The notes: generated by a model not told the origin, from the sequence alone. A DNA stretch of 64,000 bases from Burkholderiales bacterium (GCA_021299735.1 JAJTEM010000003.1:1-64000), one strand, 5' to 3'; positions 25,412-36,456 are shown, numbered from the stretch's first letter. Numbers and translations: made by a program.

Positions 25412-26113
25412 TTAATTGCCCGAAGCCTCTTTGGCAACCACTTCAGGGCCCAAGTGGCGAACATCACGGCCTTTCACCATGTAAACCACATGTTCAGACA
25501 TATTTTTGGAGTGGTCACCAATTCGCTCAATTGCTTTGGCGATGAACAGAATTTCAATAGAGCGGGAAATAGTGCGTGGGTCTTCCATCATGAAGGTGAT
25601 TAGCTGGCGCAAAATCGCCTTGAATTCATCGTCCACCTCGATATCTGCCTTCACCACTTCTGCTGCAGAAACTGCGTTTACGCGGGCGTATGAATCCAGT
25701 ACTTTGCGCAGCATGGCAATTGCGTTGCTGGCAATGCGGTGCAAATCAACTTTGGGTACAAAATGCTTGCCTGCATCGGCAATCATCATGCCCATGCGGG
25801 CCACTTTCTCGGCTTCATCACCGATACGCTCAAGGTCGCGGATCATTTTAATGGCCACGATCACCGAACGCAGGTCAACGGCAGCAGGCTGGCGACGCGC
25901 AAGAATGTGATTGCACATTTCATCTATTTCCAGCTCGATGTCGTTGACTTCTTTTTCACGACGAATTACATCTTTGAAAATTTGAGTGTCGGCTGCGCCC
26001 AAACCCTCGATGGCTGACACGATCTGATTCTCCACCAGGCCACCCATCTGTAGAACGCGGGTGCGCAGCGACTCCAGTTCGGCATCGTACTGTTTGGAGG
26101 TGTGTTCAGTCAT
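25412..26113 (-). CDS. phoU: Phosphate signalling regulator PhoU
   Basis: A 233-residue protein with two PhoU three-helix bundles (about 10-110 and 115-215), carrying the metal-binding E/D-x-x-x-D style motifs EKEVNDIELEIDEMCNHIL, IRDLERIGDEAEKVARM and AKAIERIGDHSKNMSEHVVYMVKGRDVRH. PhoU connects the Pst phosphate importer to the PhoR kinase and keeps the Pho regulon off when phosphate is ample. Unusually for the family, pst genes are not adjacent. It has its own Pho-box-like promoter (26151-26183) and terminator. Confidence 0.95.
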   Translation of the reverse strand: MTEHTSKQYDAELESLRTRVLQMGGLVENQIVSAIEGLGAADTQIFKDVIRREKEVNDIELEIDEMCNHILARRQPAAVDLRSVIVAIKMIRDLERIGDEAEKVARMGMMIADAGKHFVPKVDLHRIASNAIAMLRKVLDSYARVNAVSAAEVVKADIEVDDEFKAILRQLITFMMEDPRTISRSIEILFIAKAIERIGDHSKNMSEHVVYMVKGRDVRHLGPEVVAKEASGN

Positions 26114-26150
26114 TTGTCTTCCTTAACCGGATAATTGTTTTAACAATCCA

Positions 26151-26183
26151 ATGTGACACAAGTAAATGACAAGAATTTGTCAA
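26151..26183 (-). promoter_or_regulatory. Pho-box-like repeats upstream of phoU
   Basis: Read on the minus strand, three abutting 11-bp units occur: TTGACAAATTC, TTGTCATTTAC and TTGTGTCACAT. The middle unit has a good Pho-box core (TTGTCAT). The others are looser. The block is 38 bp ahead of the phoU ATG, suited to PhoB activation. TGACAAGAATTTGTCA (26167-26182) is also an inverted repeat. Confidence 0.5.
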
Positions 26184-26258
26184 ATCAAGCTACATCGATA
26201 CTTTATTCTGCCATGTTCCGCGCAATTATTCAGGTCTTCGGCCCGCCTGTTTGGGTGA

Positions 26259-26912
26259 TTAGAGCGTTTTTATGCCATTGGCTGTTGCAATTAGCACCAC
26301 GTCAGCCCTGCGAATGGCAAAAAGCCCGTTGGTCACCACGCCTGGCCAGTGATTAATCTCCTTTTCCATCGCCACAGGGTCGGTAATTTTCAGACCGGCC
26401 ACATCCAGAATAATATTGCCGTTGTCGGTAATAAAACCCTCGCGAAGCTTTACCTCTCCACCAAGCGCGGTAAGCTTGCGAGCGATTGCATTGCGTGCCA
26501 TGGGGAGTACCTCGACAGGCAGGGGAAATGCGCCCAGCACTTGAACCAGCTTGGATTCATCGGCAATACAAACAAATTTATCCGAAATATCCGCAACAAT
26601 TTTCTCGCGCGTGTTGGCCCCACCACCGCCCTTGATCAAACAATTGGCCGGGTCCACTTCGTCTGCACCATCCACGTAAATCGACAGGCTTTCTACATCG
26701 TTCATGTCAACAATTGGCACACCGATCTCTCGCAGCTTTTTCTCGGACCTTACCGAGGACGACACCGCTCCCTTTAGCTGAATGCCCGATTCGGCCAAAG
26801 CATCGATAAAACAATCAACCGTTGAGCCTGTACCTACACCCAGCACGGTGCCAGGTTGAACATAGGCCAGGGCGGCCTTGGCCACCATTTTCTTGAGGGA
26901 AAGAGCATCCAT
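26259..26912 (-). CDS. rpiA: Ribose-5-phosphate isomerase A
   Basis: A 217-residue enzyme interconverting ribose-5-phosphate and ribulose-5-phosphate in the pentose phosphate pathway. Motifs: [15 protein letters not shown] (phosphate loop), [10 protein letters not shown] (catalytic D-G-A-D-E-V), [19 protein letters not shown], and the C-terminal [16 protein letters not shown]. Length matches E. coli RpiA (219). It is a single gene between the phoU promoter region and the Pmp3-type gene. Confidence 0.97.
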   Translation of the reverse strand: MDALSLKKMVAKAALAYVQPGTVLGVGTGSTVDCFIDALAESGIQLKGAVSSSVRSEKKLREIGVPIVDMNDVESLSIYVDGADEVDPANCLIKGGGGANTREKIVADISDKFVCIADESKLVQVLGAFPLPVEVLPMARNAIARKLTALGGEVKLREGFITDNGNIILDVAGLKITDPVAMEKEINHWPGVVTNGLFAIRRADVVLIATANGIKTL

Positions 26913-26978
26913 GGATAAAGAATTGGTCCTGTTGATGAATGGAAATAAATAGCAATTGGCTTAAACAAAGGAAAACAA

Positions 26979-27173
26979 TCAGCGCCTGTTTGCCAAAGCT
27001 TCCTGAATGCGCTGATCAGTTTTGTACTGGCTCAGTGAATAAACCGCCCACAAAGCAGCAGGCACCCAACCAATCAAGGTAATTTGCAAGATAAGGCACA
27101 CAACGCCCGCGATTGGACGGCCAATGGTGAAAAACAGCAAGAAGGGCAGAAAAATGGCGATTAGCAAGCGCAT
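26979..27173 (-). CDS. Pmp3/YqaE-family small membrane protein
   Basis: A 64-residue protein with two membrane helices and the Pmp3 pattern: a first helix LIAIFLPFLLFFTIGRPI followed by AGVVCLILQITLIGWVPAALWAVYSLSQ. The start at 27173 is fixed by CGGGAGGTG 6 bases upstream; a longer frame reaching 27347 has no family support. Pmp3 proteins affect membrane potential and salt tolerance in yeast and plants; bacterial roles are poorly known. It lies between rpiA and the pyruvate dehydrogenase operon, isolated from the latter by a terminator. Confidence 0.85.
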   Translation of the reverse strand: MRLLIAIFLPFLLFFTIGRPIAGVVCLILQITLIGWVPAALWAVYSLSQYKTDQRIQEALANRR

Positions 27174-27252
27174 GAACAGCACCTCCCGTTGAAAGTTTAA
27201 CGACTTACATTTTAAGGCCAGTTCAGGCAATTCGCTTGGGCTGGCAGTGAAA

Positions 27253-27289
27253 TGAAAAAACCAACTGCGAACAGTTGGTTTTTTTTTGC
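27253..27289 (-). terminator. Intrinsic terminator after lpdA
   Basis: CCAACTG (27261-27267) and CAGTTGG (27272-27278) form a stem around CGAA. It is flanked by A- and T-runs on both sides, so it can work in either direction. It ends the aceE-aceF-lpdA transcript 27 bp after the lpdA stop. Confidence 0.88.
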
Positions 27290-27313
27290 ACCGACAAACA
27301 ATCGAGAAGTGGC

Positions 27314-29083
27314 TTATTTCTTCTTCTGCGCTGGCAAATCGGTGCACACGCCTTTGTAAACTTCGGCAGCCATGCCCACACTTTCACACAAGGTTGGGTG
27401 GGGGTGAATGGTTTTGCCAATGTCCACAGCGTCGGCGCCCATTTCAACAGCCAGGCACACTTCACCGATCAAGTCACCCGCATTCATGCCCACAATACCG
27501 CCGCCCACCACGCGTTTGGTTTCTTCATCAAACAGCAGTTTGGTGAAGCCATCATCGGCGTTGTTGGCAATGGCACGGCCTGAAGCCGCCCATGGGAATA
27601 CGGCTTTGCCCACTTTGATGCCCTGGTCTTTGGCTTGGTCTTCAGTCAAGCCAACCCAAGCCACTTCGGGGTGGGTGTAAGCCACGCTTGGAATAACGCG
27701 TGCATCGAAGAACGCTTTTTCGTCAGCAGCAGCCTCGGCGGCCACATGGGCTTCATGCACGGCTTTGTGCGCCAGCATGGGTTGCCCCACTACATCGCCA
27801 ATCGCGAAAATATTGGGCACGTTGGTGCGCATTTGCTTGTCAACAGGAATGAATCCGCGGTCTGTCACCGAAACACCCGCGTTCTCGGCACCAATTTTCT
27901 TGCCGTTGGGCGTGCGGCCCACGGAAACCAATACCATGTCGTAAAGTTGGGGCTCTTTCGGGGCCTGCTCGCCCTCGAAGGTAACCAAAATGCCTTTCTT
28001 GGTGGCTTCAACGCCCACAGTTCGGGTTTTCAGCATGATGTTGTCAAAACGCGGTGCATTGCGTTTTTGCCAAACTTTCACCAGGTCGCGGTCAGCGCCT
28101 TGCATCAAGCCATCCAGCATTTCCACAACATCCAGGCGCGCGCCCAGTGCGGAATACACAGTGGCCATTTCCAAGCCGATGATGCCGCCGCCAATAATCA
28201 ACATGCGCTTGGGGATAAACGGCAGTTCAAGTGCGCCGGTTGAATCCACAATGCGTGGGTCTTTGGGAATGAAAGGCAAATGCACCGGCTGTGAACCCGC
28301 TGCAATAATGGCTTTGCTGAACTGAATTACTTGCTTGCTGCCGTCGGCTGCCACCACTTCAAGGTGATTGGCACTCAGGAAGCTACCCACACCGTGTACG
28401 GTTTTGACCTTGCGGCCTTTGGCCATGCCAGCCAAACCGCCGGTTAACTTGCCAACCACGCCCGCTTTGTGCGCACGCAGTTTATCAAGATCAATTTTGG
28501 GTTGGGCAAAGGCAATGCCGTGCTCGCCCATGTGCTGTGCTTCTTCAAGTACCTGTGCAGTGTGCAACAGTGCTTTGGAAGGAATACAACCCACGTTCAA
28601 ACACACACCACCCAAGGTGCTGTAACGTTCAACCAGAATGGTGTTCATGCCCAGGTCGGCACTGCGGAAGGCGGCAGAATAACCGCCAGGGCCTGCGCCC
28701 AACACCAACACGTCGCAGGTGTGGTCAACCTGGCCGCTGTAGCTGCTGGCTGGGCCTGCTGCTACAACTGGGGCTGCCGGTGCTGCAACTGCGGATGCGG
28801 CAGCAGGCTTGCTTTCCGCTACCGGTGCAGCCGCCGCTGGCGCTGCTGAAGCACCGCCACCGCTGATTTCACAAATTTCGCTGCCTTTGGATACTTTGTC
28901 ACCTACTTTCACAAACAGCTTGGTAACAACACCTTCATCAGAGGCTGGAATTTCCATGCTGGCTTTGTCAGATTCAACCGTGATCAAAGATTGCTCTTTG
29001 CTCACTTTGTCGCCCTCTTTCACCAACACTTCAATAATTTCTACGGAATCAAAATCACCGATATCAGGAACGATCAGTTTCAT
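27314..29083 (-). CDS. lpdA: Dihydrolipoamide dehydrogenase (E3) with lipoyl domain
   Basis: A 589-residue E3. Residues 1-80 are a lipoyl domain with the modified lysine in [11 protein letters not shown]. An Ala/Pro-rich linker follows (about 85-115), then the flavoprotein: FAD site [20 protein letters not shown], redox disulfide [19 protein letters not shown] site [20 protein letters not shown], and the catalytic His-Glu in [10 protein letters not shown]. It reoxidises dihydrolipoamide of the pyruvate dehydrogenase complex. The extra lipoyl domain on E3 is usual in Burkholderiales and Neisseria. It follows aceF by 12 bp. Confidence 0.96.
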   Translation of the reverse strand: MKLIVPDIGDFDSVEIIEVLVKEGDKVSKEQSLITVESDKASMEIPASDEGVVTKLFVKVGDKVSKGSEICEISGGGASAAPAAAAPVAESKPAAASAVAAPAAPVVAAGPASSYSGQVDHTCDVLVLGAGPGGYSAAFRSADLGMNTILVERYSTLGGVCLNVGCIPSKALLHTAQVLEEAQHMGEHGIAFAQPKIDLDKLRAHKAGVVGKLTGGLAGMAKGRKVKTVHGVGSFLSANHLEVVAADGSKQVIQFSKAIIAAGSQPVHLPFIPKDPRIVDSTGALELPFIPKRMLIIGGGIIGLEMATVYSALGARLDVVEMLDGLMQGADRDLVKVWQKRNAPRFDNIMLKTRTVGVEATKKGILVTFEGEQAPKEPQLYDMVLVSVGRTPNGKKIGAENAGVSVTDRGFIPVDKQMRTNVPNIFAIGDVVGQPMLAHKAVHEAHVAAEAAADEKAFFDARVIPSVAYTHPEVAWVGLTEDQAKDQGIKVGKAVFPWAASGRAIANNADDGFTKLLFDEETKRVVGGGIVGMNAGDLIGEVCLAVEMGADAVDIGKTIHPHPTLCESVGMAAEVYKGVCTDLPAQKKK

Positions 29084-29095
29084 GTGCTCATCCCC

Positions 29096-30439
29096 TCACA
29101 GCAACACTTTGCGCATGTCGGCTAACACGCCGGCAAGCTCGGTGGTGAATCGGGCAGCCATGGCACCATCGATTACGCGGTGATCGTAGCTAAGGCTTAA
29201 AGGCAGTATGAGGCGAGGCTCAAATTCCTTGCCATTCCACACCGGTTTCATGGCCGATTTGGACAAGCCCAAAATAGCCACTTCCGGCGCATTGATAATG
29301 GGTGTGAACATGGTTCCACCAACTCCACCCAATGAAGATACAGTGAACGTGGCACCTTGCATGTCTGCACCCTTCAACTTGCCGTCGCGGGCCTGGGCAG
29401 ACAATTCACCCAATTCATTGGCAATTTGTGCAAAACCTTTTTGGTCTACACCCTTGATTACGGGCACCACCAAGCCATTGGGTGTATCAGCCGCAAAGCC
29501 GATGTTCCAGTACTTTTTCACAATCAGTTTATCGCCAGCTTCGCTGAGCGATGCATTGAAGGCCGGGTACTTTTTCAGCACAGCAACACAGGCTTTCATC
29601 ACGAAGGCGAGCATGGTCAGCTTCACGCCTTGTTTGGCCAGCGCGGAGTTGGTGTCTTTGCGGAATTGTTCCAGATCGGTGATATCGGCTTCGTCAAACT
29701 GGGTAACGTGCGGGATCATGACCCAGTTGCGGTGCAGGTTCGGGCCCGACAATTTCTTGATGCGTGACAGTTCCTGCTCTTCAATTTCACCAAACTTGGT
29801 GAAATCCACTTTTGGCCATGGCAACAAATCGAGGCCAACACCGCTGCCACCTTTGGCTGCACCAGCAGAAGAAGAACCCACACCTGCCACAGCGGCTTTT
29901 ACAAAGTTGCGAACGTCATCAGGTGTAATACGGCCTTTCGGGCCTGTACCCTGCACTGTGGCCAAGTTCACACCCAGCTCACGCGCGAATTTGCGAACCG
30001 AGGGGCTTGCATGGGGTGCATTCACCGACGAAGCAGTTGGGTTGTGCGGTTCGGCAGGCGCTGAGGCAAGCACAGGCGCAACAGCAGCAACAGGTGCTGG
30101 CGCTGCTGCTACAACCGGCGCGGCCGCTGGGGCAGGTGCTGCCTTCGGTGCTTCAGCTTTGGGGGCTTCTTCCACTTTTGGAGCAGCCGGCGCAGCACCA
30201 CCTGCAGCAGGTTCAAGAATCAGCATCAAGGTGCCTTCTGCCACCTTGTCGCCAATTTTTACCTTCATTTCCTTGATTACACCTGCCTGTGGGCAGGGTA
30301 TTTCCATGCTGGCCTTGTCAGATTCCACGGTGATGATGGATTGCTCCGCCGCCACTGTGTCGCCTGCCTTCACCAGCACTTCAATAATTTCCACCCCGTC
30401 AAAATCACCAATGTCGGGTACCTTGATTTCGATTGTCAT
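29096..30439 (-). CDS. aceF: Dihydrolipoamide acetyltransferase (E2) of pyruvate dehydrogenase
   Basis: A 447-residue E2 core protein. It has one N-terminal lipoyl domain (1-75, [11 protein letters not shown]), a long Ala/Pro linker (about 78-140), a peripheral subunit-binding domain ([28 protein letters not shown]), and a catalytic domain ending with the active-site [15 protein letters not shown] (H-x-x-x-D-G). E. coli AceF has three lipoyl domains; a single one, with another on E3, is the common betaproteobacterial layout. It lies 29 bp after aceE and 12 bp before lpdA. Confidence 0.96.
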   Translation of the reverse strand: MTIEIKVPDIGDFDGVEIIEVLVKAGDTVAAEQSIITVESDKASMEIPCPQAGVIKEMKVKIGDKVAEGTLMLILEPAAGGAAPAAPKVEEAPKAEAPKAAPAPAAAPVVAAAPAPVAAVAPVLASAPAEPHNPTASSVNAPHASPSVRKFARELGVNLATVQGTGPKGRITPDDVRNFVKAAVAGVGSSSAGAAKGGSGVGLDLLPWPKVDFTKFGEIEEQELSRIKKLSGPNLHRNWVMIPHVTQFDEADITDLEQFRKDTNSALAKQGVKLTMLAFVMKACVAVLKKYPAFNASLSEAGDKLIVKKYWNIGFAADTPNGLVVPVIKGVDQKGFAQIANELGELSAQARDGKLKGADMQGATFTVSSLGGVGGTMFTPIINAPEVAILGLSKSAMKPVWNGKEFEPRLILPLSLSYDHRVIDGAMAARFTTELAGVLADMRKVLL

Positions 30440-30468
30440 TTCACTTGTCCTTGTTTGCGTGTTGCCAT

Positions 30469-33174
30469 TTATGCGTAGGCTGGATTGGGCTTGTTGGGGT
30501 TGATGCCGTATTTCTTGATTGCTTCACCCACGGTGCTCAGTGGAATGTCACCCTGATCGGCCAAGGCCTTCAAAGCAGCAACAGTTACAAAATAACGGTT
30601 CACCTCAAAATGCTCACGCAACTTGGAACGGAAATCGGAACGACCAAAACCATCGGTGCCCAATACTTTGTATTCACGGCCCTTGGGAATGAATGGACGA
30701 ATCTGGTCGGCAAACAACTTCATGTAATCAGTTGAAGCAACGATTGGCCCTTCAGTTTTGGACAACATTTTTTCAACATAGCTTTGCTTAGACTTCTGCT
30801 CTGGGTGCAGCATGTTTTCACGCTCAACATCCAGGCCTTCACGACGAAGTTCAGTGAAACTGGTTACAGACCACACATCGGCCGCAACGCCCCAATCACT
30901 TTCCAGCAACTCGGCAGCTTCTAGCGATTCACGCAAAATGGTGCCTGAACCCATCAACTGAACACGCTTCTTGCCAGCCTTTTTCAAGGCAGATTCACGG
31001 CACACATACATGCCTTTCAAGATGCCTTCTTCGGTACCCTTCTTTAGGCCAGGCTGTGCATAGTTTTCGTTCATTACGGTGAGGTAATAGAATACGTTTT
31101 CCTGGTCTTCCACCATGCGCTTCAAACCGTGCTGAATAATCACAGCCAGTTCATGGGCGAATGTGGGGTCATAGCTGACGCAGTTTGGAATGGTCGACGA
31201 CAGAATATGGCTGTGGCCATCTTCGTGCTGCAAACCTTCGCCGTTCAACGTAGTACGGCCGGCAGTGCCGCCCAGCAAGAAACCACGCGCCTGCATGTCA
31301 CCAGCAGCCCAGGCCAAATCGCCCACGCGCTGGAAACCAAACATGGAGTAGTAAATGTAGAACGGAATCATCACGCGGTTGTTCGTGGAATACGACGTGG
31401 CCGCTGCAATCCAGGAGCTGAATGCGCCCGCTTCGTTAATACCCTCTTCCAGAATTTGGCCGGCTTTGTCTTCGCGGTAGTACATCACCTGGTCTTTGTC
31501 CACTGGCTCGTACAACTGGCCTTGCGACGAGTAAATACCCAACTGGCGGAACATGCCTTCCATACCGAATGTACGTGCTTCATCGGGCACAATCGGCACT
31601 ATACGCTGACCAATTTCCTTGTCGCGCACCAACGCAGTCAGTACCCGCACAAAGGCTTGGGTCGTGGAAATTTCACGGCCTTCCTTGGTGGGCTCCAGCA
31701 CCGCTTCGAATGCATCAAGACCGGGTACTTTCAGTTTTTCATCAGCCTCGCGGCGGCGCTTGGGCAAGTAACCGCCCAAAGCCTGGCGACGCTCGTGCAA
31801 GTATTTAATTTCAGGTGCATCGTCGGCAGGCTTGTAGAAAGGAACACTGTCGATCACATCGTCAGAAACAGGAATATTAAAGCGATCGCGGAATTCCTTG
31901 ATCGACTGAATATCCAGCTTCTTCTGCTGGTGGGTGGTGTTCTTGCCTTGCCCCACTTTGCCCATACCAAAACCTTTTACGGTTTTAGCAAGAATCACGG
32001 TGGGCTGACCCTCGTGCTTCATCGCAGCATCGTAAGCAGCGTGCACTTTGTGCGGGTCGTGGCCACCACGGTTCAAGCGCCAGATGTCTTCATCGGTCAT
32101 GCGGGCAACCATTTCCAGCAGCTTGGGGTGCTTACCGAAGAAATTCTTGCGCACGTAAGCGCCATCGTTGGCTTTGCAGTTCTGGTATTCGCCATCGACC
32201 ATTTCATTCATCACTTTGCGCATCAGGCCATCTTTGTCGCGGGCCAGCAGTTCATCCCAGTAGCCGCCCCAAATTACCTTCAGAACATTCCAGCCAGAAC
32301 CACGGAACTCGCCTTCCAGCTCCTGAATGATTTTGCCGTTGCCGCGCACTGGGCCGTCCAGGCGTTGCAAGTTACAGTTCACAACGAAAACCAGATTGTC
32401 GAGCTTCTCGCGGGCAGCCATGCCGATTGCACCCAGTGATTCGGGTTCGTCCATTTCACCGTCGCCGCAGAATACCCACACTTTACGCTTGGATGTATCG
32501 CAAATGCCGCGTGCATGCAGGTACTTCAGGAAACGTGCTTGATAAATACCCATTAACGGGCCGAGACCCATCGATACGGTTGGGAACTGCCAGAAATCAG
32601 GCATCAACTTGGGGTGTGGGTAGCTAGACAAGCCCTTACCATCCACTTCCTGGCGGAAGTGGTCCAGCTGCTCTTCAGTCAAACGGCCTTCAAGGAAGGC
32701 ACGTGCATAAATACCAGGGGACACATGGCCCTGAAGGTACAACAAATCGCCGCCGTGGTTTTCATCTTCAGCATGCCAGAAGTGGTTAAAACCCACGCCC
32801 AACATAGTGGCCAGTGAGGCAAATGAAGCAATGTGGCCACCCAGATCGCCACCATCAGGTGGGCTTTTCTTGTTGGCGCGCACCACCATGGCCATGGCGT
32901 TCCAGCGCATCCAGCTGCGCAGGCGCTCTTCGTATTCCATGTTGCCGGGGCAGCGGGTTTCCAAATGAACTGGGATGGTGTTCACGTATTCGGTGTTGGC
33001 CGAGAATGGAATAAACGCGCCACTCTGGCGCGCTTTTGAAATCAATTGCTCGAGCAGGTAATGCGCACGCTCGGGGCCCTCGCGCTCTAGCACGGCCTCA
33101 AGGGCATCCAGCCATTCTTGGGTTTCTTGGAAATCGGGATCGTTCGATCCGGGGAAATTGAGTTGCGCTGACAT
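30469..33174 (-). CDS. aceE: Pyruvate dehydrogenase E1 component (homodimeric)
   Basis: A 901-residue thiamine-diphosphate enzyme that decarboxylates pyruvate and acetylates the E2 lipoyl group. The cofactor motif is [20 protein letters not shown] ending in [15 protein letters not shown] (G-D-G...N-N type). Other marks are [16 protein letters not shown] and the E1 C-terminal [22 protein letters not shown]. Length matches E. coli AceE (887). AGGAGG lies directly ahead of the ATG, and a sigma-70 promoter fits at 33248-33276. No PdhR gene is adjacent. Confidence 0.97.
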   Translation of the reverse strand: MSAQLNFPGSNDPDFQETQEWLDALEAVLEREGPERAHYLLEQLISKARQSGAFIPFSANTEYVNTIPVHLETRCPGNMEYEERLRSWMRWNAMAMVVRANKKSPPDGGDLGGHIASFASLATMLGVGFNHFWHAEDENHGGDLLYLQGHVSPGIYARAFLEGRLTEEQLDHFRQEVDGKGLSSYPHPKLMPDFWQFPTVSMGLGPLMGIYQARFLKYLHARGICDTSKRKVWVFCGDGEMDEPESLGAIGMAAREKLDNLVFVVNCNLQRLDGPVRGNGKIIQELEGEFRGSGWNVLKVIWGGYWDELLARDKDGLMRKVMNEMVDGEYQNCKANDGAYVRKNFFGKHPKLLEMVARMTDEDIWRLNRGGHDPHKVHAAYDAAMKHEGQPTVILAKTVKGFGMGKVGQGKNTTHQQKKLDIQSIKEFRDRFNIPVSDDVIDSVPFYKPADDAPEIKYLHERRQALGGYLPKRRREADEKLKVPGLDAFEAVLEPTKEGREISTTQAFVRVLTALVRDKEIGQRIVPIVPDEARTFGMEGMFRQLGIYSSQGQLYEPVDKDQVMYYREDKAGQILEEGINEAGAFSSWIAAATSYSTNNRVMIPFYIYYSMFGFQRVGDLAWAAGDMQARGFLLGGTAGRTTLNGEGLQHEDGHSHILSSTIPNCVSYDPTFAHELAVIIQHGLKRMVEDQENVFYYLTVMNENYAQPGLKKGTEEGILKGMYVCRESALKKAGKKRVQLMGSGTILRESLEAAELLESDWGVAADVWSVTSFTELRREGLDVERENMLHPEQKSKQSYVEKMLSKTEGPIVASTDYMKLFADQIRPFIPKGREYKVLGTDGFGRSDFRSKLREHFEVNRYFVTVAALKALADQGDIPLSTVGEAIKKYGINPNKPNPAYA

Positions 33175-33247
33175 TGCTTCCTCCTGGGGTCTCTGGGTTC
33201 TTTTTAGGGAAGTACAAGCTTTTGGCTGTAATTCCTGTTGATATTAG

Positions 33248-33276
33248 AGTATCACACCTAATTCAGAAATTTTCAA
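33248..33276 (-). promoter_or_regulatory. Probable aceE promoter
   Basis: On the minus strand TTGAAA (33276-33271) and GATACT (33253-33248) are separated by exactly 17 bp, about 75 bp ahead of the aceE ATG. It is the best hexamer pair in the 233-bp divergent region between aceE and the histidine-kinase gene. Confidence 0.5.
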
Positions 33277-33407
33277 ATTATGATTTAGGTTTTCACATAG
33301 TGGGATACCTAAGGATTTTCCCCAATGCCTTGGCATCCAGCCAACCCGCTTGACTCCTTGTTTTGTACACTTCTGTCATCTTCAGGATTTCGAGACAAGA
33401 TTCGACC

Positions 33408-35741
33408 GTGCGCCTCAGCGATCAACCCCGTACAAGCCCTTTGGTTTGGGCCACCCCGCTGGTGGGCATCATCCTGTTCCTGCTCGCCATGGGCGCGTTT
33501 TTCTACACCCTGCACTCCGAAGATCAAAATCAAACCCAGCTGCGGGTTATTCGTGATGTGGAACTGGCTCGTCAAACCATTCGCACTCGCTTGTTGGCAT
33601 CGCAGGAGCGGCTGAATCAAATAGCCCGTGGATTTGAGCAAAACAGCGCAGATGTGGAGGTGTTTCGCCTCTCGGCCCAAGCACTTCTGAATGAGTTTCA
33701 GGAAGTCAGCAGCGTATTAATCATCGACCAGGAAAGGCGCGTAACCAACCTGGCATTGCCCAGCTTGCGATCCGCCGAGGTGCTTCACCCCTTGTACCAA
33801 ACCATTGAAGACGCCGAAAGTTATTGGGCCTTCAACACGGCCAGGGAAACCCGGCTTGCAGTTTTTTCCCGACCATTTCTCGATCCATCGGGAAAAGTGT
33901 TTATCGAAGTTCACAGCCCTATTTTCAGCAAAGGTGATTTCATCGGCACAGTGGCTGCGACCATTCCCCTGGGTTCGCTGCTCAATGATGCTGTACCCGA
34001 TTCTTTTGTTCAGCTTTACCTGGTGAGCATTATTGATGGGGGCGGCAACCCGGTTGCATCCAACGTCAGCAGGTCAATCGACAACGCCAAGCTTAGCCAT
34101 GAGGTTCCGCTCGACCCGCCCGGCCATGGGCTGAAATTGCGCGCGGTGCTGTATAAAACCAATACCGAGCTGTTCTCGAACATGCTCGCATGGACTGTGT
34201 TTGGGCTTTCTCTGGTAATTGTGTGGAGTTTTATTTTACTGTTCCGGCATGCCAAGCTTCGTAGCCAGGCCGAAAAGCGGCTATTGGCTGAAACCAAGTT
34301 CCGGCGGGCCATGGAAGACTCTGTGGTAACGGGGATGCGCGCCATCGACATGCAAGGCCGCATTACCTACGTAAACCCAGCCTTTTGCAAAATGACAGGC
34401 TTTAAGGAGACAGAGTTGGTGGGCATGGCCCCCCCCTTTCCTTACTGGCCTGATCGATCTTATGAGGCACAACAAACCAACCTGGACCTGATTTTATCGG
34501 GCAATGCGCCACAAAAAGGCATTGAAGTGCAGGTACGCAGGCGTGATGGCAGCGTGTTTGACGCTCGCATGTATGTCTCGCCACTGGTAGACAGTGATGG
34601 CCAGCAAAGTGGCTGGATGACCTCAATGACCGACATCACTGAACCACGCCGCATCCGTGATGAGCTGGCTGCCGCCCACCGCCGTTTTGTGCGAATTCTT
34701 GAGGAACTGGATGCAGCCGTGTGTGTTCAAGGACCCGAGGCGGGGCCGGATGAGTATATTTTCGTGAACCGCCTGCACAGAGAGTGGTTTGGTAAAGCCA
34801 CCCCGCCACGCATGTCAAAAAACCGTCGAAACCGGGTAAACCTTTACGAGCCCTTCGAGTGGCTCAACCCGGAGTCGCAGCGTTGGTATGAGATTCGACG
34901 CAGATCAATTTCCTGGGTAGACGGCGCCACTGTGGTTATGCAGGTGGCTACCGACATTTCATCTCGAAAGGAAGCAGAGGAGATGTCGCGTCAACAACAG
35001 GAAAAACTGCAGTTCACCTCTCGATTGATTACGCTGGGCGAACTGGCCTCTTCGCTGGCCCATGAGATCAACCAGCCTCTGGCCGCCATTTCCAATTACA
35101 ACATGGGTAGCGTTACCCGCCTTAAATCTGGCAAGGTAAGCCCGGAAGACCTGCTGCCCGTGCTTGAAAAGGTAAATGTGCAAGCACAGCGTGCCGGTGA
35201 TGTAATTCGCCGAATTCGTGAATTTGTAAAGCAGCAGGAGCCAAAACGTGGCCCCTGCCCCATTGGCAAAATTATTGAGGATGCAATCAGTTTTTCGCGA
35301 CTTGAGGCCAAACATCAGTCTGCCCGGATAGAGATGAACCTGCCAGATGCACTGATGTCAGTGGTGGCCGACCCGGTGCTCATTGAACAAGTGCTGATGA
35401 ACCTGATCAAAAACGGACTTGAAGCCATGGGGCATTTACCGCCAGAGCAAAAGTTGATCGAGATTCAGGTGGGGCAGTCAGCCCAGTTTGCACTGATTGA
35501 GGTTCGAGATCATGGCGTTGGGGTACCTGAAGAAATTCGTCAAAGGCTTTTTGAGTCGTTTTTCACCACCAAATCCGATGGAATGGGCATGGGTCTGAAC
35601 ATCTGTCGTACTATTATTGAGTATCATCAAGGCCAATTGTGGGTAGAACCTGCGCAAGGCCAAGGCAGCGTTTTCAAGTTCACGCTGCCCCTGGCCCAAG
35701 AGCCTTTGCTTGCGCATGCCAACCCACCTGTTATGGAATAA
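33408..35741 (+). CDS. PAS-domain sensor histidine kinase (FixL/DctB-like)
   Basis: About 777 residues from a GTG at 33408; a TTG at 33363 would add 15. Domains: membrane helix (about 15-35), periplasmic sensing domain of Cache type (about 40-255), second helix (about 260-285), a PAS domain (KFRRAMEDSVVTGMRAIDMQGRI onward), a second PAS-like region, the HisKA box SLAHEINQPLAAISNY (H is the phosphorylated residue), and HATPase motifs (NLIKNGLEAM, DHGVGVPEE, GMGMGLNICRTIIE). The H-E-I-N-Q-P-L box is the FixL/DctB type. The FixJ-like regulator follows 5 bp later, so they form a pair. The signal is unknown; the divergent neighbour is aceE. Confidence 0.9.
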   Translation: MRLSDQPRTSPLVWATPLVGIILFLLAMGAFFYTLHSEDQNQTQLRVIRDVELARQTIRTRLLASQERLNQIARGFEQNSADVEVFRLSAQALLNEFQEVSSVLIIDQERRVTNLALPSLRSAEVLHPLYQTIEDAESYWAFNTARETRLAVFSRPFLDPSGKVFIEVHSPIFSKGDFIGTVAATIPLGSLLNDAVPDSFVQLYLVSIIDGGGNPVASNVSRSIDNAKLSHEVPLDPPGHGLKLRAVLYKTNTELFSNMLAWTVFGLSLVIVWSFILLFRHAKLRSQAEKRLLAETKFRRAMEDSVVTGMRAIDMQGRITYVNPAFCKMTGFKETELVGMAPPFPYWPDRSYEAQQTNLDLILSGNAPQKGIEVQVRRRDGSVFDARMYVSPLVDSDGQQSGWMTSMTDITEPRRIRDELAAAHRRFVRILEELDAAVCVQGPEAGPDEYIFVNRLHREWFGKATPPRMSKNRRNRVNLYEPFEWLNPESQRWYEIRRRSISWVDGATVVMQVATDISSRKEAEEMSRQQQEKLQFTSRLITLGELASSLAHEINQPLAAISNYNMGSVTRLKSGKVSPEDLLPVLEKVNVQAQRAGDVIRRIREFVKQQEPKRGPCPIGKIIEDAISFSRLEAKHQSARIEMNLPDALMSVVADPVLIEQVLMNLIKNGLEAMGHLPPEQKLIEIQVGQSAQFALIEVRDHGVGVPEEIRQRLFESFFTTKSDGMGMGLNICRTIIEYHQGQLWVEPAQGQGSVFKFTLPLAQEPLLAHANPPVME

Positions 35742-35746
35742 AGCCA

Positions 35747-36394
35747 ATGCTTCACGCCCAGCCACGCCCCACAGAAATGCAAGAAACCGTGTTCATCGTG
35801 GACGATGACGAGGCTGTGCGCGACTCGCTTCAATGGTTGATTGAAACCGAAGGCTACCAGGTTAGAACCTATGAAGACCCTGAGTTGTTTTTAGAGCAAT
35901 TGGTATGGCCACAACCTTGCGTGCTGCTTCTAGATATTCGCATGCCAAAGCTTTCTGGCCTTGAAGTTCAGAAAACACTAAATGAACGCGGCATCCCCGT
36001 TCCCATCGTATTCATTACCGGCCATGGCGACGTCACACTGGCGGTTGAAACCATGAAAAACGGCGCAGTTGATTTTTTGGAGAAGCCGTTTAACGAAGGC
36101 AAAATCAAGGAACTGATTCACCAGCACATGCGCCTGGCCCACGAGCTGGCCCAAACTGCCAAGCTGGATGAGCAAATCAACAGGCTTTATTCCAAATTGA
36201 CCACCCGCGAACTGCAAGTACTGGAGCGCATTGTTTCAGGCCGCCTGAACAAGCAAATTGCAGACGACCTCAACATCAGTATTAAAACTGTGGAAGCACA
36301 CCGCGCGAATATTATGGACAAACTACAGGTAACCACCGTGGCTGATCTGTTAAAAATAGCCTTGCGCAAGTCACCGGAAATGACACAACCGTGA
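35747..36394 (+). CDS. FixJ-family response regulator
   Basis: A 215-residue two-domain regulator: receiver (about 12-125, VFIVDDDEAVRDSL, phosphoacceptor Asp in VLLLDIRMPKLSG, Thr in FITGHGDV, Lys in FLEKPF) and a LuxR/FixJ helix-turn-helix (LTTRELQVLERIVSGRLNKQ, then DLNISIKTVEAHRANIMDK). I start it at 35747, 5 bp past the kinase stop; 35777 is an alternative. Partner of the preceding kinase. Targets are unknown. A likely terminator follows at 36403. Confidence 0.92.
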   Translation: MLHAQPRPTEMQETVFIVDDDEAVRDSLQWLIETEGYQVRTYEDPELFLEQLVWPQPCVLLLDIRMPKLSGLEVQKTLNERGIPVPIVFITGHGDVTLAVETMKNGAVDFLEKPFNEGKIKELIHQHMRLAHELAQTAKLDEQINRLYSKLTTRELQVLERIVSGRLNKQIADDLNISIKTVEAHRANIMDKLQVTTVADLLKIALRKSPEMTQP

Positions 36395-36402
36395 CATTCC
36401 AC

Positions 36403-36456
36403 AAAAAGGCCCTGTTCAATACCCTTTGAGTCAACACCCCAGGATCGGGCCCTTTT
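36403..36456 (+). terminator. Terminator-like inverted repeat after the FixJ-like gene
   Basis: AAAAAGGCCC (36403) and GGGCCCTTTT (36447-36456) pair with one mismatch around a long loop. The arm ends in TTTT. The loop is longer than usual for an intrinsic terminator, so confidence is moderate. Confidence 0.4.

Noticed and set aside
27174-27347. Longer N-terminus for the Pmp3-type protein
   Set aside because: The extension crosses the lpdA terminator and lacks homology; the ATG at 27173 has a strong ribosome site.
29208-30503. 431-codon plus-strand frame opposite aceF
   Set aside because: The Ala/Pro-rich linker and codon pattern of aceF keep the opposite frame open; no ribosome site.
31129-32439. 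436-codon plus-strand frame opposite aceE
   Set aside because: Shadow of the conserved aceE sequence, with no start signal and no protein-like motifs.
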